From Paraconexibacter sp040581415 (GTDB taxonomy: Bacteria; Actinomycetota; Thermoleophilia; Solirubrobacterales; Solirubrobacteraceae), in NCBI RefSeq assembly GCF_040581415.1, contig NZ_CP114014.1, positions 5,146,001 to 5,210,000 on the forward strand: DNA of 64,000 bases, written 5' to 3'. Within the stretch, counting starts at the first letter, position 1, and every line of letters starts with the position of its first letter. The notes beneath the pieces were generated by a model. It worked only from the letters and a program-made list of their open reading frames with translations, did not search any database and had not been told where the DNA came from. This document shows positions 32,164 to 40,851 of this stretch, one piece after another. A program made the translations under genes and the position numbers.

Positions 32164-35100
32164 ATGCCTGAGTCCTCGCAGCAGCCGCGGCGGCGTCGCC
32201 CGCGGCGTTCTGCGGGCAGCGCGGCGGACCCCGCGCAGGTGGCCGCCCGTCATGCCCGCAGGGCCGCGGCCGTCCCGCCGCAGATCACGTTCCCGCCGGA
32301 GCTCCCGGTCACGGGGCGACTGGACGATCTCGAAGCCGCCATCGCGGGGAGCCAGGTCGTCATCGTCGCGGGCGAGACGGGGTCCGGCAAGACCACCCAG
32401 CTGCCCAAGCTGTGCCTGCGCATGGGGCGCGGCGTCAGTGGGACGATCGCCCACACGCAGCCCCGCAGGATTGCCGCGCGCACGGTCGCGCAGCGGATCG
32501 CCGACGAGCTCGAAGTCCCGCTCGGGACGGCCGTCGGCTACGCGGTCCGGTTCGAGAACAAGGCGACCGACGACACGCTCGTCCGGCTCATGACCGACGG
32601 CCTGCTGCTGGCCGAGATCCAGCGCGACCGCCTGCTGAGCCAGTACGACACGATCATCGTGGACGAGGCCCACGAGCGGTCGCTGAACATCGACTTCCTG
32701 CTCGGCTACCTGAAGCGGATCCTGCCGCGGCGGCCGGACCTGAAGGTGATCATCACCTCGGCGACGATCGACTCGGATCGGTTCTCGCAGCACTTCTCCG
32801 GCGCGCCGGTGATCGAGGTCTCGGGACGCACCTATCCGGTCGAGGTCCGCTACCGGCCGCTGAGCGCGGACGAGGACGACGTCGAGGCGGACGACGACGA
32901 GGACCCCGCCGACGCGCGGCAGGGCCACCGGGTGAGCGACCGCGACCAGCCCGACGCGATCGCCGACGCCGTGGACGAGCTGCTGGACGAACCGTCCGGA
33001 GACATCCTGGTCTTCCTGAGCGGCGAGCGCGAGATCCGCGACACCGCCGACGTCCTGGCCGGCCGGCTGCCCTCGACGGTCGAGATCCTCCCGCTGTACG
33101 CGCGCCTGTCGAGCGCGGAGCAGCAGCGCGTGTTCCGCCGCAGCGAATCGTCGGCCGGCCGCCGCATCGTCCTCGCGACGAACGTGGCCGAGACGTCGCT
33201 GACGGTCCCCGGCATCAAGTACGTCGTCGACGCCGGCACCGCCCGCATCAGCCGCTATTCGACGCGGCTGAAGGTGCAGCGGCTGCCGATCGAGCCCGTG
33301 TCCCAGGCGTCCGCGCGCCAGCGGGCCGGCCGCTGCGGGCGGACGAGCGACGGCGTCTGCATCCGCCTCTACTCCGAGCAGGACTTCGAGGCCCGCCCCG
33401 AGTTCACTGACCCCGAGATCCTGCGCACCTCGCTCGCGGCCGTGATCCTGCAGATGGCGCTGCTGGGGCTCGGCGCGATCGAGGACTACCCGTTCCTGGA
33501 CCCGCCCGACCGGCGCCAGATCCGGGACGGCGTCCTGCTGCTGCAGGAGCTCGGCGCGATCGAGACCGATACGGCTGCCGCTGCGTCCGGCCCGCGTCTG
33601 ACCAGAGACGGCCGCCGCCTCGCACAGCTGCCCGTCGACCCGCGGATGGCACGGATGGTCCTCGCGTCCGACCGGCTGGACTGCGCCGAGGAGGTCATCG
33701 TCATCGTCGCGGCGCTGTCGATCCAGGACGTGCGCATCCGTCCCGGCGACGAGCGCGCGCGGGCCGACCAGCTGCACGCGCGCTTCAAGGACGAGCACTC
33801 CGACTTCCTCACGCTGCTGAACCTGTGGCGCTACCTCGAGGAGCAGCAGCGGGAGCTGTCGGGCTCCAAGTTCCGCAAGCAGTGCAAGGCCGAGTTCCTG
33901 CACCACCTGCGGATCCGCGAGTGGCAGGACCTCGTCGCCCGCCTGCGGCAGACCGCCAAGACGACGAAGATCACCCTGAACCAGGTGCCGGGGACGCCGC
34001 AGCACATCCACCAGGCGCTGCTGACCGGGCTGCTGTCCCACCTCGGGCTGAAGGACGCCAAGCGCCGCGGCGAGTACCAGGGCGCGCGCGGGTCGCGGTT
34101 CCGGGTCTTCCCCGGGTCGGTGCTGGGTCGGTCGGGGCCGGACTGGATCATGGCCGCGGAGCTGGTCGAGACCTCGCAGCTGTTCGCGCGGACGGCCGCC
34201 CGGATCGACCCGAAGTGGATCGAGCCGGCGGCGGGGTCGCTGCTGAAGAAGTCCTACTCCGAGCCGCGCTGGGACCGGCGCAAGGCGACGGTCATGGCGA
34301 CCGAGCGGGCGACGCTCTACGGCATGCCGGTGATCGAGGGGCGCGCGGTCGCGTACGGCGCGATCGACCCGGAGCTCTCGCGCGAGTTCTTCATCCAGCG
34401 CGCGCTGGTCGAGGACGACTGGGACACGGAGCACGACTTCGTCGCGGCGAACCGTCGCGTGCTGGCGTCCGTCGAGGCGCTGGAGGACCGCTCGCGCCGC
34501 CGGGGCCTGCTGGCGGGGGACCACGTCCGGCAGGCGTTCTTCGAGGCGCGGGTCCCCGACGACGTCGTGTCCGGCCAGCACTTCGACCGCTGGTGGCGGG
34601 CGGAGAGGACCGTCCGCCCCGACCTGCTCACCTACACGCGCGAACTGCTGCTGGACCCGGTGGCGCAGGCCGAGCTCGATCCGCAGTCCTACCCGACCGG
34701 GTGGCGCCAAGGCGAACTGCTGCTGCGGCTGACGTACCGCTTCGAGCCGGGCGTGGCGGACGACGGCATCACGGTGCACGTGCCGCTGGCGGAGCTCGGC
34801 GCGGTGAAGTCGGCGGAGTTCGACTGGATCGTTCCGGGGCTGCGGCACGAGCTGGTGACCGCTCTGCTGCGGGGGCTGCCGAAGGAGCTGCGGCGGCCCT
34901 TGGTCCCGATCCCGGAGAGCGCTGCTGCCGTGCTCGAGGGCGTGAAGCCCCGGCGCGAGCCGCTGCTGGACGCGGTCGACCGCGAGCTCGAGCGTCGGTA
35001 CGGAGTGCGTGCGTCGGACGAGCAGCTCGTCGCGAGCTTCGGGGCACTTCCGGCACACCTGCGGGTCACGTTCCAGGTGGCGGACGCGGACGACGTCGTC

Positions 35101-36051
35101 CTGGCCCGCGGACCGGACCTCGAGGTCATCCGTGCCCAGCTGCGCCCCAAGCTGCAGCAGCGCCTGGCCGAGGTCACGCCGGAGCTGCAGGCGACCGGGC
35201 TGAAGGGCTGGAGCATCGGCACGCTGGCGCGCGAGGTCCGTGTCCCGGGCGCCGACGTGACGGTCTACCCGGCGCTGGTCGACGAGGGGGCGACGGTCGG
35301 CGTGCGGGTGCTGGAGACGCGCGGCGCGCAGACGTATGCGATGCGCGCCGGGACACGACGGCTCCTGCTCCTGAACTGCCCGTCGCCGGCGAAGTGGGTC
35401 CGCGGTGGGCTTGACCTGCGGCAGCAGCTGGCTCTGGGCGAGCCGGCGCTCGGCGGGATCGACGCGCTGATCGGGGACACGGTGATCGCGAGCGTGGACC
35501 AGCTGGTGGCGGCTGCGGGCGGCCCGGCGTGGGACGTCGAGGGGTTTGCGCGGCTGCGGGGCGAGGTCGCCGGCGAGCTGGCAGACACGACGGCGCGGAA
35601 CGTCGCGATCGTGGCCGACATCGTGGAGCTGCGCGCGCAGATCGTGTCCGCCATCGCGCCGTTGACATCGGACGCGCACGCCGCCGCGCGCGCGGACGTC
35701 CTGGCGCACCTGGGCCGGCTGGTCCACCGCGGCTTCCTGCTCACCACTGACGCGGCGCGACTCCCCGACGTCAAGCGCTACCTGAACGGGATCCTGCGTC
35801 GTCTGGACCGGTTGCGCACGCACCCGGGGACGGACAACCAGCCGCTGATCGTGGTGACGGAGCTGGAGGCCGAAGCCGCGGCGGCACGGGCGGCCTGGCC
35901 GGCGGGGCGCGCGCTGCCGCCGGCGCTGGTGGAGCTGCCGTGGATGCTGGAGGAGCTGCGGGTCAGCCTGTTCGCGCAGGGCCTGGGGACGAAGGTCTCG
36001 GTGTCCCCGAAGAAGATCCGCCGCCGGATCGCGGACGCCTCGACGGCCTGA
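32164..36051 (+). CDS. hrpA: ATP-dependent DEAH-box RNA helicase HrpA
   Basis: 1295 residues, the usual length for the HrpA family (about 1300). Helicase motifs are clear: motif I GETGSGKTTQ near residue 70, DEAH near 166, SATI near 198 and motif VI QRAGRCGR near 385. They are followed by the helicase-associated HA2 region, an OB-like part (RVFPGSVLGRSGPDWIMAAE) and the long C-terminal HrpA-specific region. An acidic, Asp/Glu-rich insert (residues about 235-260) separates the two RecA domains. In other bacteria HrpA is linked to mRNA processing and rescue of stalled ribosomes. It is a housekeeping gene inside an otherwise glycan-rich region. Confidence 0.95.
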   Translation: MPESSQQPRRRRPRRSAGSAADPAQVAARHARRAAAVPPQITFPPELPVTGRLDDLEAAIAGSQVVIVAGETGSGKTTQLPKLCLRMGRGVSGTIAHTQPRRIAARTVAQRIADELEVPLGTAVGYAVRFENKATDDTLVRLMTDGLLLAEIQRDRLLSQYDTIIVDEAHERSLNIDFLLGYLKRILPRRPDLKVIITSATIDSDRFSQHFSGAPVIEVSGRTYPVEVRYRPLSADEDDVEADDDEDPADARQGHRVSDRDQPDAIADAVDELLDEPSGDILVFLSGEREIRDTADVLAGRLPSTVEILPLYARLSSAEQQRVFRRSESSAGRRIVLATNVAETSLTVPGIKYVVDAGTARISRYSTRLKVQRLPIEPVSQASARQRAGRCGRTSDGVCIRLYSEQDFEARPEFTDPEILRTSLAAVILQMALLGLGAIEDYPFLDPPDRRQIRDGVLLLQELGAIETDTAAAASGPRLTRDGRRLAQLPVDPRMARMVLASDRLDCAEEVIVIVAALSIQDVRIRPGDERARADQLHARFKDEHSDFLTLLNLWRYLEEQQRELSGSKFRKQCKAEFLHHLRIREWQDLVARLRQTAKTTKITLNQVPGTPQHIHQALLTGLLSHLGLKDAKRRGEYQGARGSRFRVFPGSVLGRSGPDWIMAAELVETSQLFARTAARIDPKWIEPAAGSLLKKSYSEPRWDRRKATVMATERATLYGMPVIEGRAVAYGAIDPELSREFFIQRALVEDDWDTEHDFVAANRRVLASVEALEDRSRRRGLLAGDHVRQAFFEARVPDDVVSGQHFDRWWRAERTVRPDLLTYTRELLLDPVAQAELDPQSYPTGWRQGELLLRLTYRFEPGVADDGITVHVPLAELGAVKSAEFDWIVPGLRHELVTALLRGLPKELRRPLVPIPESAAAVLEGVKPRREPLLDAVDRELERRYGVRASDEQLVASFGALPAHLRVTFQVADADDVVLARGPDLEVIRAQLRPKLQQRLAEVTPELQATGLKGWSIGTLAREVRVPGADVTVYPALVDEGATVGVRVLETRGAQTYAMRAGTRRLLLLNCPSPAKWVRGGLDLRQQLALGEPALGGIDALIGDTVIASVDQLVAAAGGPAWDVEGFARLRGEVAGELADTTARNVAIVADIVELRAQIVSAIAPLTSDAHAAARADVLAHLGRLVHRGFLLTTDAARLPDVKRYLNGILRRLDRLRTHPGTDNQPLIVVTELEAEAAAARAAWPAGRALPPALVELPWMLEELRVSLFAQGLGTKVSVSPKKIRRRIADASTA

Positions 36052-36167
36052 CCCAGGGTTCCGCACCCCCGGCGGTGGCCAAAGTCCGGACGACGCCGCA
36101 GGCGGGCCACCGCTGGAGCTGAACCCGGGTTCCGCCACCTCGGCGGTGGTCAGAGTCCGGATGACGC
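36051..36167 (+). repeat. Two direct repeats after hrpA
   Basis: Two units of about 46 bases (36051-36097 and 36123-36167) share ACCC-GGGTTCCGC, GGCGGTGG and AGTCCGGA-GACGC. Each can form a small hairpin (CCACC against GGTGG). The first begins in the hrpA stop codon. A related segment (ACCCAGGGTTCTGCGGC) begins right at the stop of the unrelated gene at 16644 on the minus strand, so this may be a mobile 3'-end element or terminator. Confidence 0.55.
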
Positions 36168-36200
36168 GACGCGGGTCACGCGCTTGCGGTGCCCGGCGAC

Positions 36201-36303
36201 GCGTGGAGGGTGATGGGGGTCTGACCCGTCGAATCCTCCGCGGAGCGCGCCGCCCGGGGACGCGTGGAGGGTGGCGCGGGTGTGACCCGCCAGAAGCTCC
36301 GCG
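36201..36303. repeat. REP-like palindromic repeats, block C (2 units)
   Basis: Units at 36201-36243 and 36261-36303, in block A orientation (GTGGAGGGTG, GGGGGT, ACCCGTCGAATCCTCCGCGG). They occupy the hrpA to antitoxin gap. Confidence 0.7.
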
Positions 36304-36338
36304 AAGGCGGCGCCCGAGGCCCATGGCAGGAGCAAAGG

Positions 36339-36344
36339 TAGATT
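36339..36344 (+). promoter_or_regulatory. -10 (TAGATT) of a leaderless antitoxin gene
   Basis: TAGATT, seven bases, ATG at 36352. It would drive the antitoxin-toxin-glycosyltransferase operon. Confidence 0.6.
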
Positions 36345-36351
36345 CAGTGGT

Positions 36352-36600
36352 ATGCGAGTCGCCATCGACGACGCCGGGCGCTTGGTCATTCCCAAGCGAC
36401 TGCGCGACGAGCTCGGCGTCCAGGCCGCCGCCGAGCTGGACATCCACGCGGTCGACGGTCACTTGGAGCTCTCGGTCCCCGACCCACAGACCGAGGTCCA
36501 GGTGCGTGATGGCTTCCCGGTCTTCGCGACCCGCGACGGACGCGAGGAAGCGCTGACCGGCGACGCGACCCGGGCGGCGATCGAGCGCATCCGCCGATGA
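36352..36600 (+). CDS. AbrB/MazE-like antitoxin (VapB-type)
   Basis: 82 residues. The swapped-hairpin SpoVT-AbrB DNA-binding domain is clear: MRVAIDDAGRLVIPKRLRDE then LELDIHAVDG-like strands. The C-terminal tail (DGREEALTGDATRAAIERIR) would wrap and block the toxin. It is translationally coupled by ATGA to the PIN-domain gene that follows, the normal VapBC layout. By family it represses its own operon. Confidence 0.88.
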   Translation: MRVAIDDAGRLVIPKRLRDELGVQAAAELDIHAVDGHLELSVPDPQTEVQVRDGFPVFATRDGREEALTGDATRAAIERIRR

Positions 36601-37004
36601 TCGCGCCCGACACGAGCGTCGTGATCGCTGCGCTGAGCCCCTGGCACGAGGGACACGGCCGCGCGCGCGCCGCGCTGCTGGAGACAAGCGACCGGGCGCT
36701 CGTCGGGCACGTCGCGCTGGAGACGACCTCCGCCCTGAGCCGGATGCCGGCGGCGCATCGGGTCGCGCCCGCGGTCACGCTCGAAGCCCTGACCCTGGCC
36801 TTCCCAGACGACTGGCTCGTGCTCGACGCCGAAGCGCTCCGGGCGACGCTCGGCACGTTGGTCCGCGCCGGTGTGCGCGGCGGGGCGCTGTGCGACGGGG
36901 TCATCGGCCTCACCGCGCTCCACCACGGAGCGACGCTCGTCAGCGCCGACCGTCGCGCCGCGTCCACCTACGACGCCCTCGGCGTGCCCGCGGTGTTCGT
37001 GTGA
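36597..37004 (+). CDS. vapC: PIN-domain ribonuclease toxin (VapC family)
   Basis: 135 residues. The acidic catalytic set of the PIN fold is visible: PDTSVVIAAL (Asp), ALETTSAL (Glu), CDGVIGLTA (Asp) and SADRRA (Asp). VapC toxins cleave tRNA or rRNA when freed from VapB. Its start overlaps the antitoxin stop by four bases, and its own stop overlaps the start of a glycosyltransferase gene (GTGA), so all three are one transcription unit. Confidence 0.9.
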   Translation: MIAPDTSVVIAALSPWHEGHGRARAALLETSDRALVGHVALETTSALSRMPAAHRVAPAVTLEALTLAFPDDWLVLDAEALRATLGTLVRAGVRGGALCDGVIGLTALHHGATLVSADRRAASTYDALGVPAVFV

Positions 37005-38200
37005 GCCCCCGTCTTCCCCGGCGCGGCGGCACCGCCGAGCGCGAGCCCCGTCCCGTCCGCGTCCCGCCGCTGCTGCTGGCCGCGCTCCGCGACGGTGCCG
37101 TGCCCCTCCGCAGCGACGCCACCACGGTCACCCCCGACGCCGCACTCCGCGTCGCCGTCGTCATCCCCCAGTTCCGGCGCGGCAGCGGCGGGCACCACAC
37201 GATCGCCGACCTCGTGCGGGGCCTGGAGGCCCGCGGCCACGCGCTGTCGCTGTGGCTGGTCGACGAGGAGGGCCGCCATGACGGGCAGAACGACGTCGAC
37301 CTCGGCGAGCTGTTCCAGCGCTTCTTCGGCCCCGTTGCGGCACCCGTCAGGCGCCTGGCGGTGGCAGGGGACGACGACTTCGGCGGCCCCACGCCGGGTG
37401 ACGTCGACGTCCTGCTCGCGACCGGCTGGCAGACCGTCCCCGCGGTCCTCAGACTCCCCGGCGCCCGGGCTCGGGCCTACCTCGTCCAGGACCACGAGCC
37501 CGAGTTCTACGCCACCTCGGCCGAGCGCGACTGGGCGCAGTGGACCTACCGCCAGGGTCTGCACGCCGTGTGCGCGTCGCCGTGGCTCGCGGACCTCGTC
37601 ACGCGCGAGTACGACTGCAGCGCCTCGTCGTTCGACCTCGGCGTCGCGCACGAGCACTACGTCCCGCTGCCGACCCATCGCCGCGACGACCTCGTCCTCT
37701 TCTACGCCCGTGCCACCACGGCACGACGAGCCACCACGCTCGGCGTGCTCGCGCTGCAGGAGCTGCACGCCCGCCGGCCGGACATCGAGATCGCCCTGTT
37801 CGGGGACGGGCGCAGGCTCGCCACCCCCTTCCCGCACCGGCACCTGGGCGTCCTCACACCGGACGCCCTCGCGCACGCCTACGCGTCGGCGACCGTCGGC
37901 GTCGTCCTGTCGATGACGAACCCGTCGCTCGTCCCCACCGAGATGCTCGCGTGCGGGCTGCCGGTGGTCGACCTGGCGAGCGACTCGATGCTGGCGACCT
38001 TCGGGGACGACGGGCCCATCGCGCTCAGTCCGGCGGACCCGATCGCGATCGCCGCGACCGTCGAACGGCTGGTCGACGACCTGCTCGAACGGGCGGAGCG
38101 GTCCCGCGGGGGGACGGCGCTGGCGGCCACCCGCACATGGCCGGGTGCGGCCGAGCAGGTCGAAGCGGCGCTGCGCACCGCTCTCCAGCGCGCTGAGTGA
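37001..38200 (+). CDS. WsaF-like (GT-B) rhamnosyltransferase
   Basis: 399 residues from GTG 37001, overlapping the VapC stop. It matches the C-terminal domain of the enzyme at 24876: VVIPQFRRGSGGHHTIADL, LATGWQTVPAVL, YLVQDHEPEFYATSAERDW, and MTNPSLVPTEMLACGLPVVD. Here it stands alone without a GT2 domain. WsaF-type enzymes transfer L-rhamnose in S-layer or cell-wall glycans. It is cytoplasmic, no membrane segment. The coupling to a toxin-antitoxin pair is unusual. Confidence 0.88.
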   Translation: MSPRLPRRGGTAEREPRPVRVPPLLLAALRDGAVPLRSDATTVTPDAALRVAVVIPQFRRGSGGHHTIADLVRGLEARGHALSLWLVDEEGRHDGQNDVDLGELFQRFFGPVAAPVRRLAVAGDDDFGGPTPGDVDVLLATGWQTVPAVLRLPGARARAYLVQDHEPEFYATSAERDWAQWTYRQGLHAVCASPWLADLVTREYDCSASSFDLGVAHEHYVPLPTHRRDDLVLFYARATTARRATTLGVLALQELHARRPDIEIALFGDGRRLATPFPHRHLGVLTPDALAHAYASATVGVVLSMTNPSLVPTEMLACGLPVVDLASDSMLATFGDDGPIALSPADPIAIAATVERLVDDLLERAERSRGGTALAATRTWPGAAEQVEAALRTALQRAE

Positions 38201-38451
38201 CAGCGCGCCGACGGCCGACCGAGCGTCCTCGGAGGATCCGGCGGGCCCAACCCCCGCGACCCTCCGCGGACCTCGCCCACCCAGCATCCCCGGAGCATCC
38301 GGCGGGCCCAACCCCCACGATCCTCCGCGGACCGCGCCGGGTCACTCTGCCCGACAACCGCTTCGACCCCCGCAGACCGCACCGGCCGAGCATCCTCGGA
38401 GGATCCGGCGGGCCCAACCCCCACGACCCTCCGCAGACCGCGTCGATGACG
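38201..38451. repeat. REP-like palindromic repeats, block D (3 units)
   Basis: Gap between convergent genes, with units at 38227-38271, 38288-38332 and 38393-38438. All three read CGGAGGATCCGGCGGG, CCAA, CCCCC and then CCTCCGC, i.e. the opposite orientation to block A. The second has a C for G change (GGAGCATCC). Confidence 0.8.
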
Positions 38452-40827
38452 TCAGGCCGGGCCGACCGCTTCGACCCAGTCCAAGGACCGGCCGCACAGC
38501 TGCCGCCACCGCGACGGGGCGATCGTCTTGAACGACGCCCCCGCGGCGTCCGGCGTCACGAAGGAGATCGGCCCCAGCAGCCGGTTCTGGCCGCCGTTCC
38601 CCGCGTGCAGCGACCCGCCGCTGCTGACCGCGCGGACCTTGTGGCGGCCTGCCGGGACGTCGATCGTCGCGACCAGCTCGCCCGTCCGACGGCCGTTCAG
38701 GTGGTAGGCCACCGACCCGATCGTCCGGTCGTCGATCGACACCGACACGCGGCGCCCGATCGACCCCTCGACCCAGACCTCACGCCGACCGCCGCGGCCG
38801 AAGTCGACCGCCCCCGTCGCCTGGCCGATCCCGGCCATGCGCAGCACCTGCGGGTCGGTGTCGTCGACCGACCACTTGCCGCTGAAGCCCATGGACGCGA
38901 CGGCCGGCACGAAGCTCACGGCGTCCGCGCGCGGGACGTAGCGCAGCTCGCCGCCGGCCTCCGACGCCTCGCGGGCCAAGGTCGCGAGGTCGCCCGTGGG
39001 CGAGCACGGCGCCGGCGCCGCGGCGTCCCGCGTCTGGACGTTGCCCAGCGCCAGGTGCCTGATGACCCGGGCGGCCTGCGCGTCGTCCCGCTGCCACACG
39101 TCGTACCAGCGCCCGTGCTGCGTGCGCGTGAACGCCGACGACGGCCGGGACACCCAGGCGCCGCGCCGCTGCACGAGCGACTTCGCCCCCTCGAGCGCCT
39201 CCCACGGGACGTTGTCGATGTCGGACGCCGCCGGTCCGTCGGACGTGTCAGTCGGCGCGGCCTGACGGAGGAAGTGCTTGTTGAACTCCTCGAACTCCGT
39301 GGTCAGCGTCGGGCCCTGGCCGTCGAGCGACCGGCCGATGTCCGCCAGCTCGCGGTAGCGGTCGCCGGGGCCGACCGAGACGGCATGGAACGCCATCCCG
39401 TTGGAGACGAGGATTCCGACGGCGACCGCGGCCGCCAGCAGGGTCGCCTCGACACGACGCGACGCCGCCCACAGCGCGTAAGCACCGAGGACCACGACGA
39501 GGACGACGGCAGGGGACACGATCACCAGCGCCTTGCCGCGCGCCCACGGCGAGCCCTGCTCGGTGACGTACCACCAGCCGACGAGCGACACCGCCGCGTA
39601 GCCGATCACGGCCCAGGCGCGCTGACGCGCGATCCACACGAGGCCCATGCCGGCCCCGACCATCGCGACGCCGAGCAGCAGGTAGGTCGCGATCGGTTCC
39701 TCGAGCGGCAGGCGGTAGTCGTCGCTGATCCAGATGCCGAACATCTGCAGCGGGTCGAGGGGCGCGAGCAGGTTGCCGAGCTCGACGCCGGCGGTCACCA
39801 CCTGGTGCGCGACGTCCTCGTACGCCGAGCTGACCTTCAAGGACTGGACGCTGAGCACCGCGACGACGCCCGCGAACAGCGCACCGCCGACCAGGACGTC
39901 CCGCTTCCAGCGCCCCGGACGCGCGACGATCGTCCCCGCGATGACGATCAGGCTGAACGGCGCGACCCAGACCCCGGCGGCGGCACCGACCATCGCGATC
40001 GCGGTCACGCAGGCGACCGCGAACGGCAGGACGCGTCGTGGTCCGCGGACGCGGTCGGTGGTGACGGTCCACGCGCACGCCGCCATCAGGATCACCGCCC
40101 ACGCCATCCCGAGCTCCTTCATCGAGCCCTGTAGCGCGTAGGCCAGGACGAGCGCCCCCTGCGGTGCGAGGAACGCCGCCAGGCCGCGCCAGGCGGCCGA
40201 CCGGACCGCGGTCGCCGCCAGCGCGTACAGGCAGAGCGCCATCATCACCGCGAGCAGCGACAGGAACGACTGGTACGTCCAGGCGACGTCCTGGTGCACG
40301 AGCGACGTCAGCACGCCGGCTGTCACCGCGCCGCCGGTGGGGTAGCCGGCGGTCTTGTAGTAGTCGAGGTTCGCCTGCTTGTAGGCCGAGTCCGGCAGCG
40401 CGTCGAACGACCGGCCGTCCTTCAGCAGCTGGTCGGCGCCGACGAAGTGGACGGCCGTGTCGCCCAGGACGGTGTAGCCCGCGAAGGCGGGGCTGTCGCT
40501 CCACAGCGCGGCGGGCGCGGCGAAGACCAGGTAGACGCCGACCGCGGCGACGGCCGCAGCCCGGTCGATCCGCAGCGGCAGCAGGCGTTCGTGCCCGAGG
40601 GCGTAGCCGGCCACCGCGAGCACGAGCACTACCGGGATGGTGAGCGGGGCCGCGAACGCCGCGGCCGTCGTCAGCTGCGTCGACGCGACGATCCCGCCAA
40701 GCCCGACGGGCACCAGCAGCACGCCGCTCAGGCTGCCGCCGGCGAGCCGGTCGATCAGCAGGCCGTGCCCGAGCGCGACCACGACGGCGACGACAGGAAA
40801 CAGCACCCAGGCGGCGAGGAAGCTCAT
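38452..40827 (-). CDS. Large polytopic membrane protein (GT-C-like) with C-terminal exterior domain
   Basis: 791 residues. More than ten hydrophobic segments span residues 1-470. The first long loop contains SPAFAGYTVLGDTAVHFVGAD with Asp and His near the membrane, a pattern seen in GT-C lipid-linked sugar transferases. The C-terminal 320 residues are soluble, with beta-type stretches (RREVWVEGSIGRRVSVSID, AGRHKVRAVSSGGSL), and should lie outside. It follows a GT2 polyprenyl-phosphate transferase by 24 bases, which could supply its lipid-linked donor. The function as glycosyltransferase is inferred. Confidence 0.8.
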   Translation of the reverse strand: MSFLAAWVLFPVVAVVVALGHGLLIDRLAGGSLSGVLLVPVGLGGIVASTQLTTAAAFAAPLTIPVVLVLAVAGYALGHERLLPLRIDRAAAVAAVGVYLVFAAPAALWSDSPAFAGYTVLGDTAVHFVGADQLLKDGRSFDALPDSAYKQANLDYYKTAGYPTGGAVTAGVLTSLVHQDVAWTYQSFLSLLAVMMALCLYALAATAVRSAAWRGLAAFLAPQGALVLAYALQGSMKELGMAWAVILMAACAWTVTTDRVRGPRRVLPFAVACVTAIAMVGAAAGVWVAPFSLIVIAGTIVARPGRWKRDVLVGGALFAGVVAVLSVQSLKVSSAYEDVAHQVVTAGVELGNLLAPLDPLQMFGIWISDDYRLPLEEPIATYLLLGVAMVGAGMGLVWIARQRAWAVIGYAAVSLVGWWYVTEQGSPWARGKALVIVSPAVVLVVVLGAYALWAASRRVEATLLAAAVAVGILVSNGMAFHAVSVGPGDRYRELADIGRSLDGQGPTLTTEFEEFNKHFLRQAAPTDTSDGPAASDIDNVPWEALEGAKSLVQRRGAWVSRPSSAFTRTQHGRWYDVWQRDDAQAARVIRHLALGNVQTRDAAAPAPCSPTGDLATLAREASEAGGELRYVPRADAVSFVPAVASMGFSGKWSVDDTDPQVLRMAGIGQATGAVDFGRGGRREVWVEGSIGRRVSVSIDDRTIGSVAYHLNGRRTGELVATIDVPAGRHKVRAVSSGGSLHAGNGGQNRLLGPISFVTPDAAGASFKTIAPSRWRQLCGRSLDWVEAVGPA

Positions 40828-40851
40828 CGACGACGGGCGCGGCGGCGGGCG

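Noticed and set aside
31888..36687. Open frame of about 1600 codons antisense to hrpA
   Set aside because: Runs through repeats and several gene boundaries and has no recognisable domain; hrpA on the plus strand has all helicase motifs.
30478..38451. CRISPR array made of the palindromic repeats
   Set aside because: Unit spacing and sequence vary, spacers are not uniform, units occur in both orientations and no cas gene is nearby; REP-like elements fit better.
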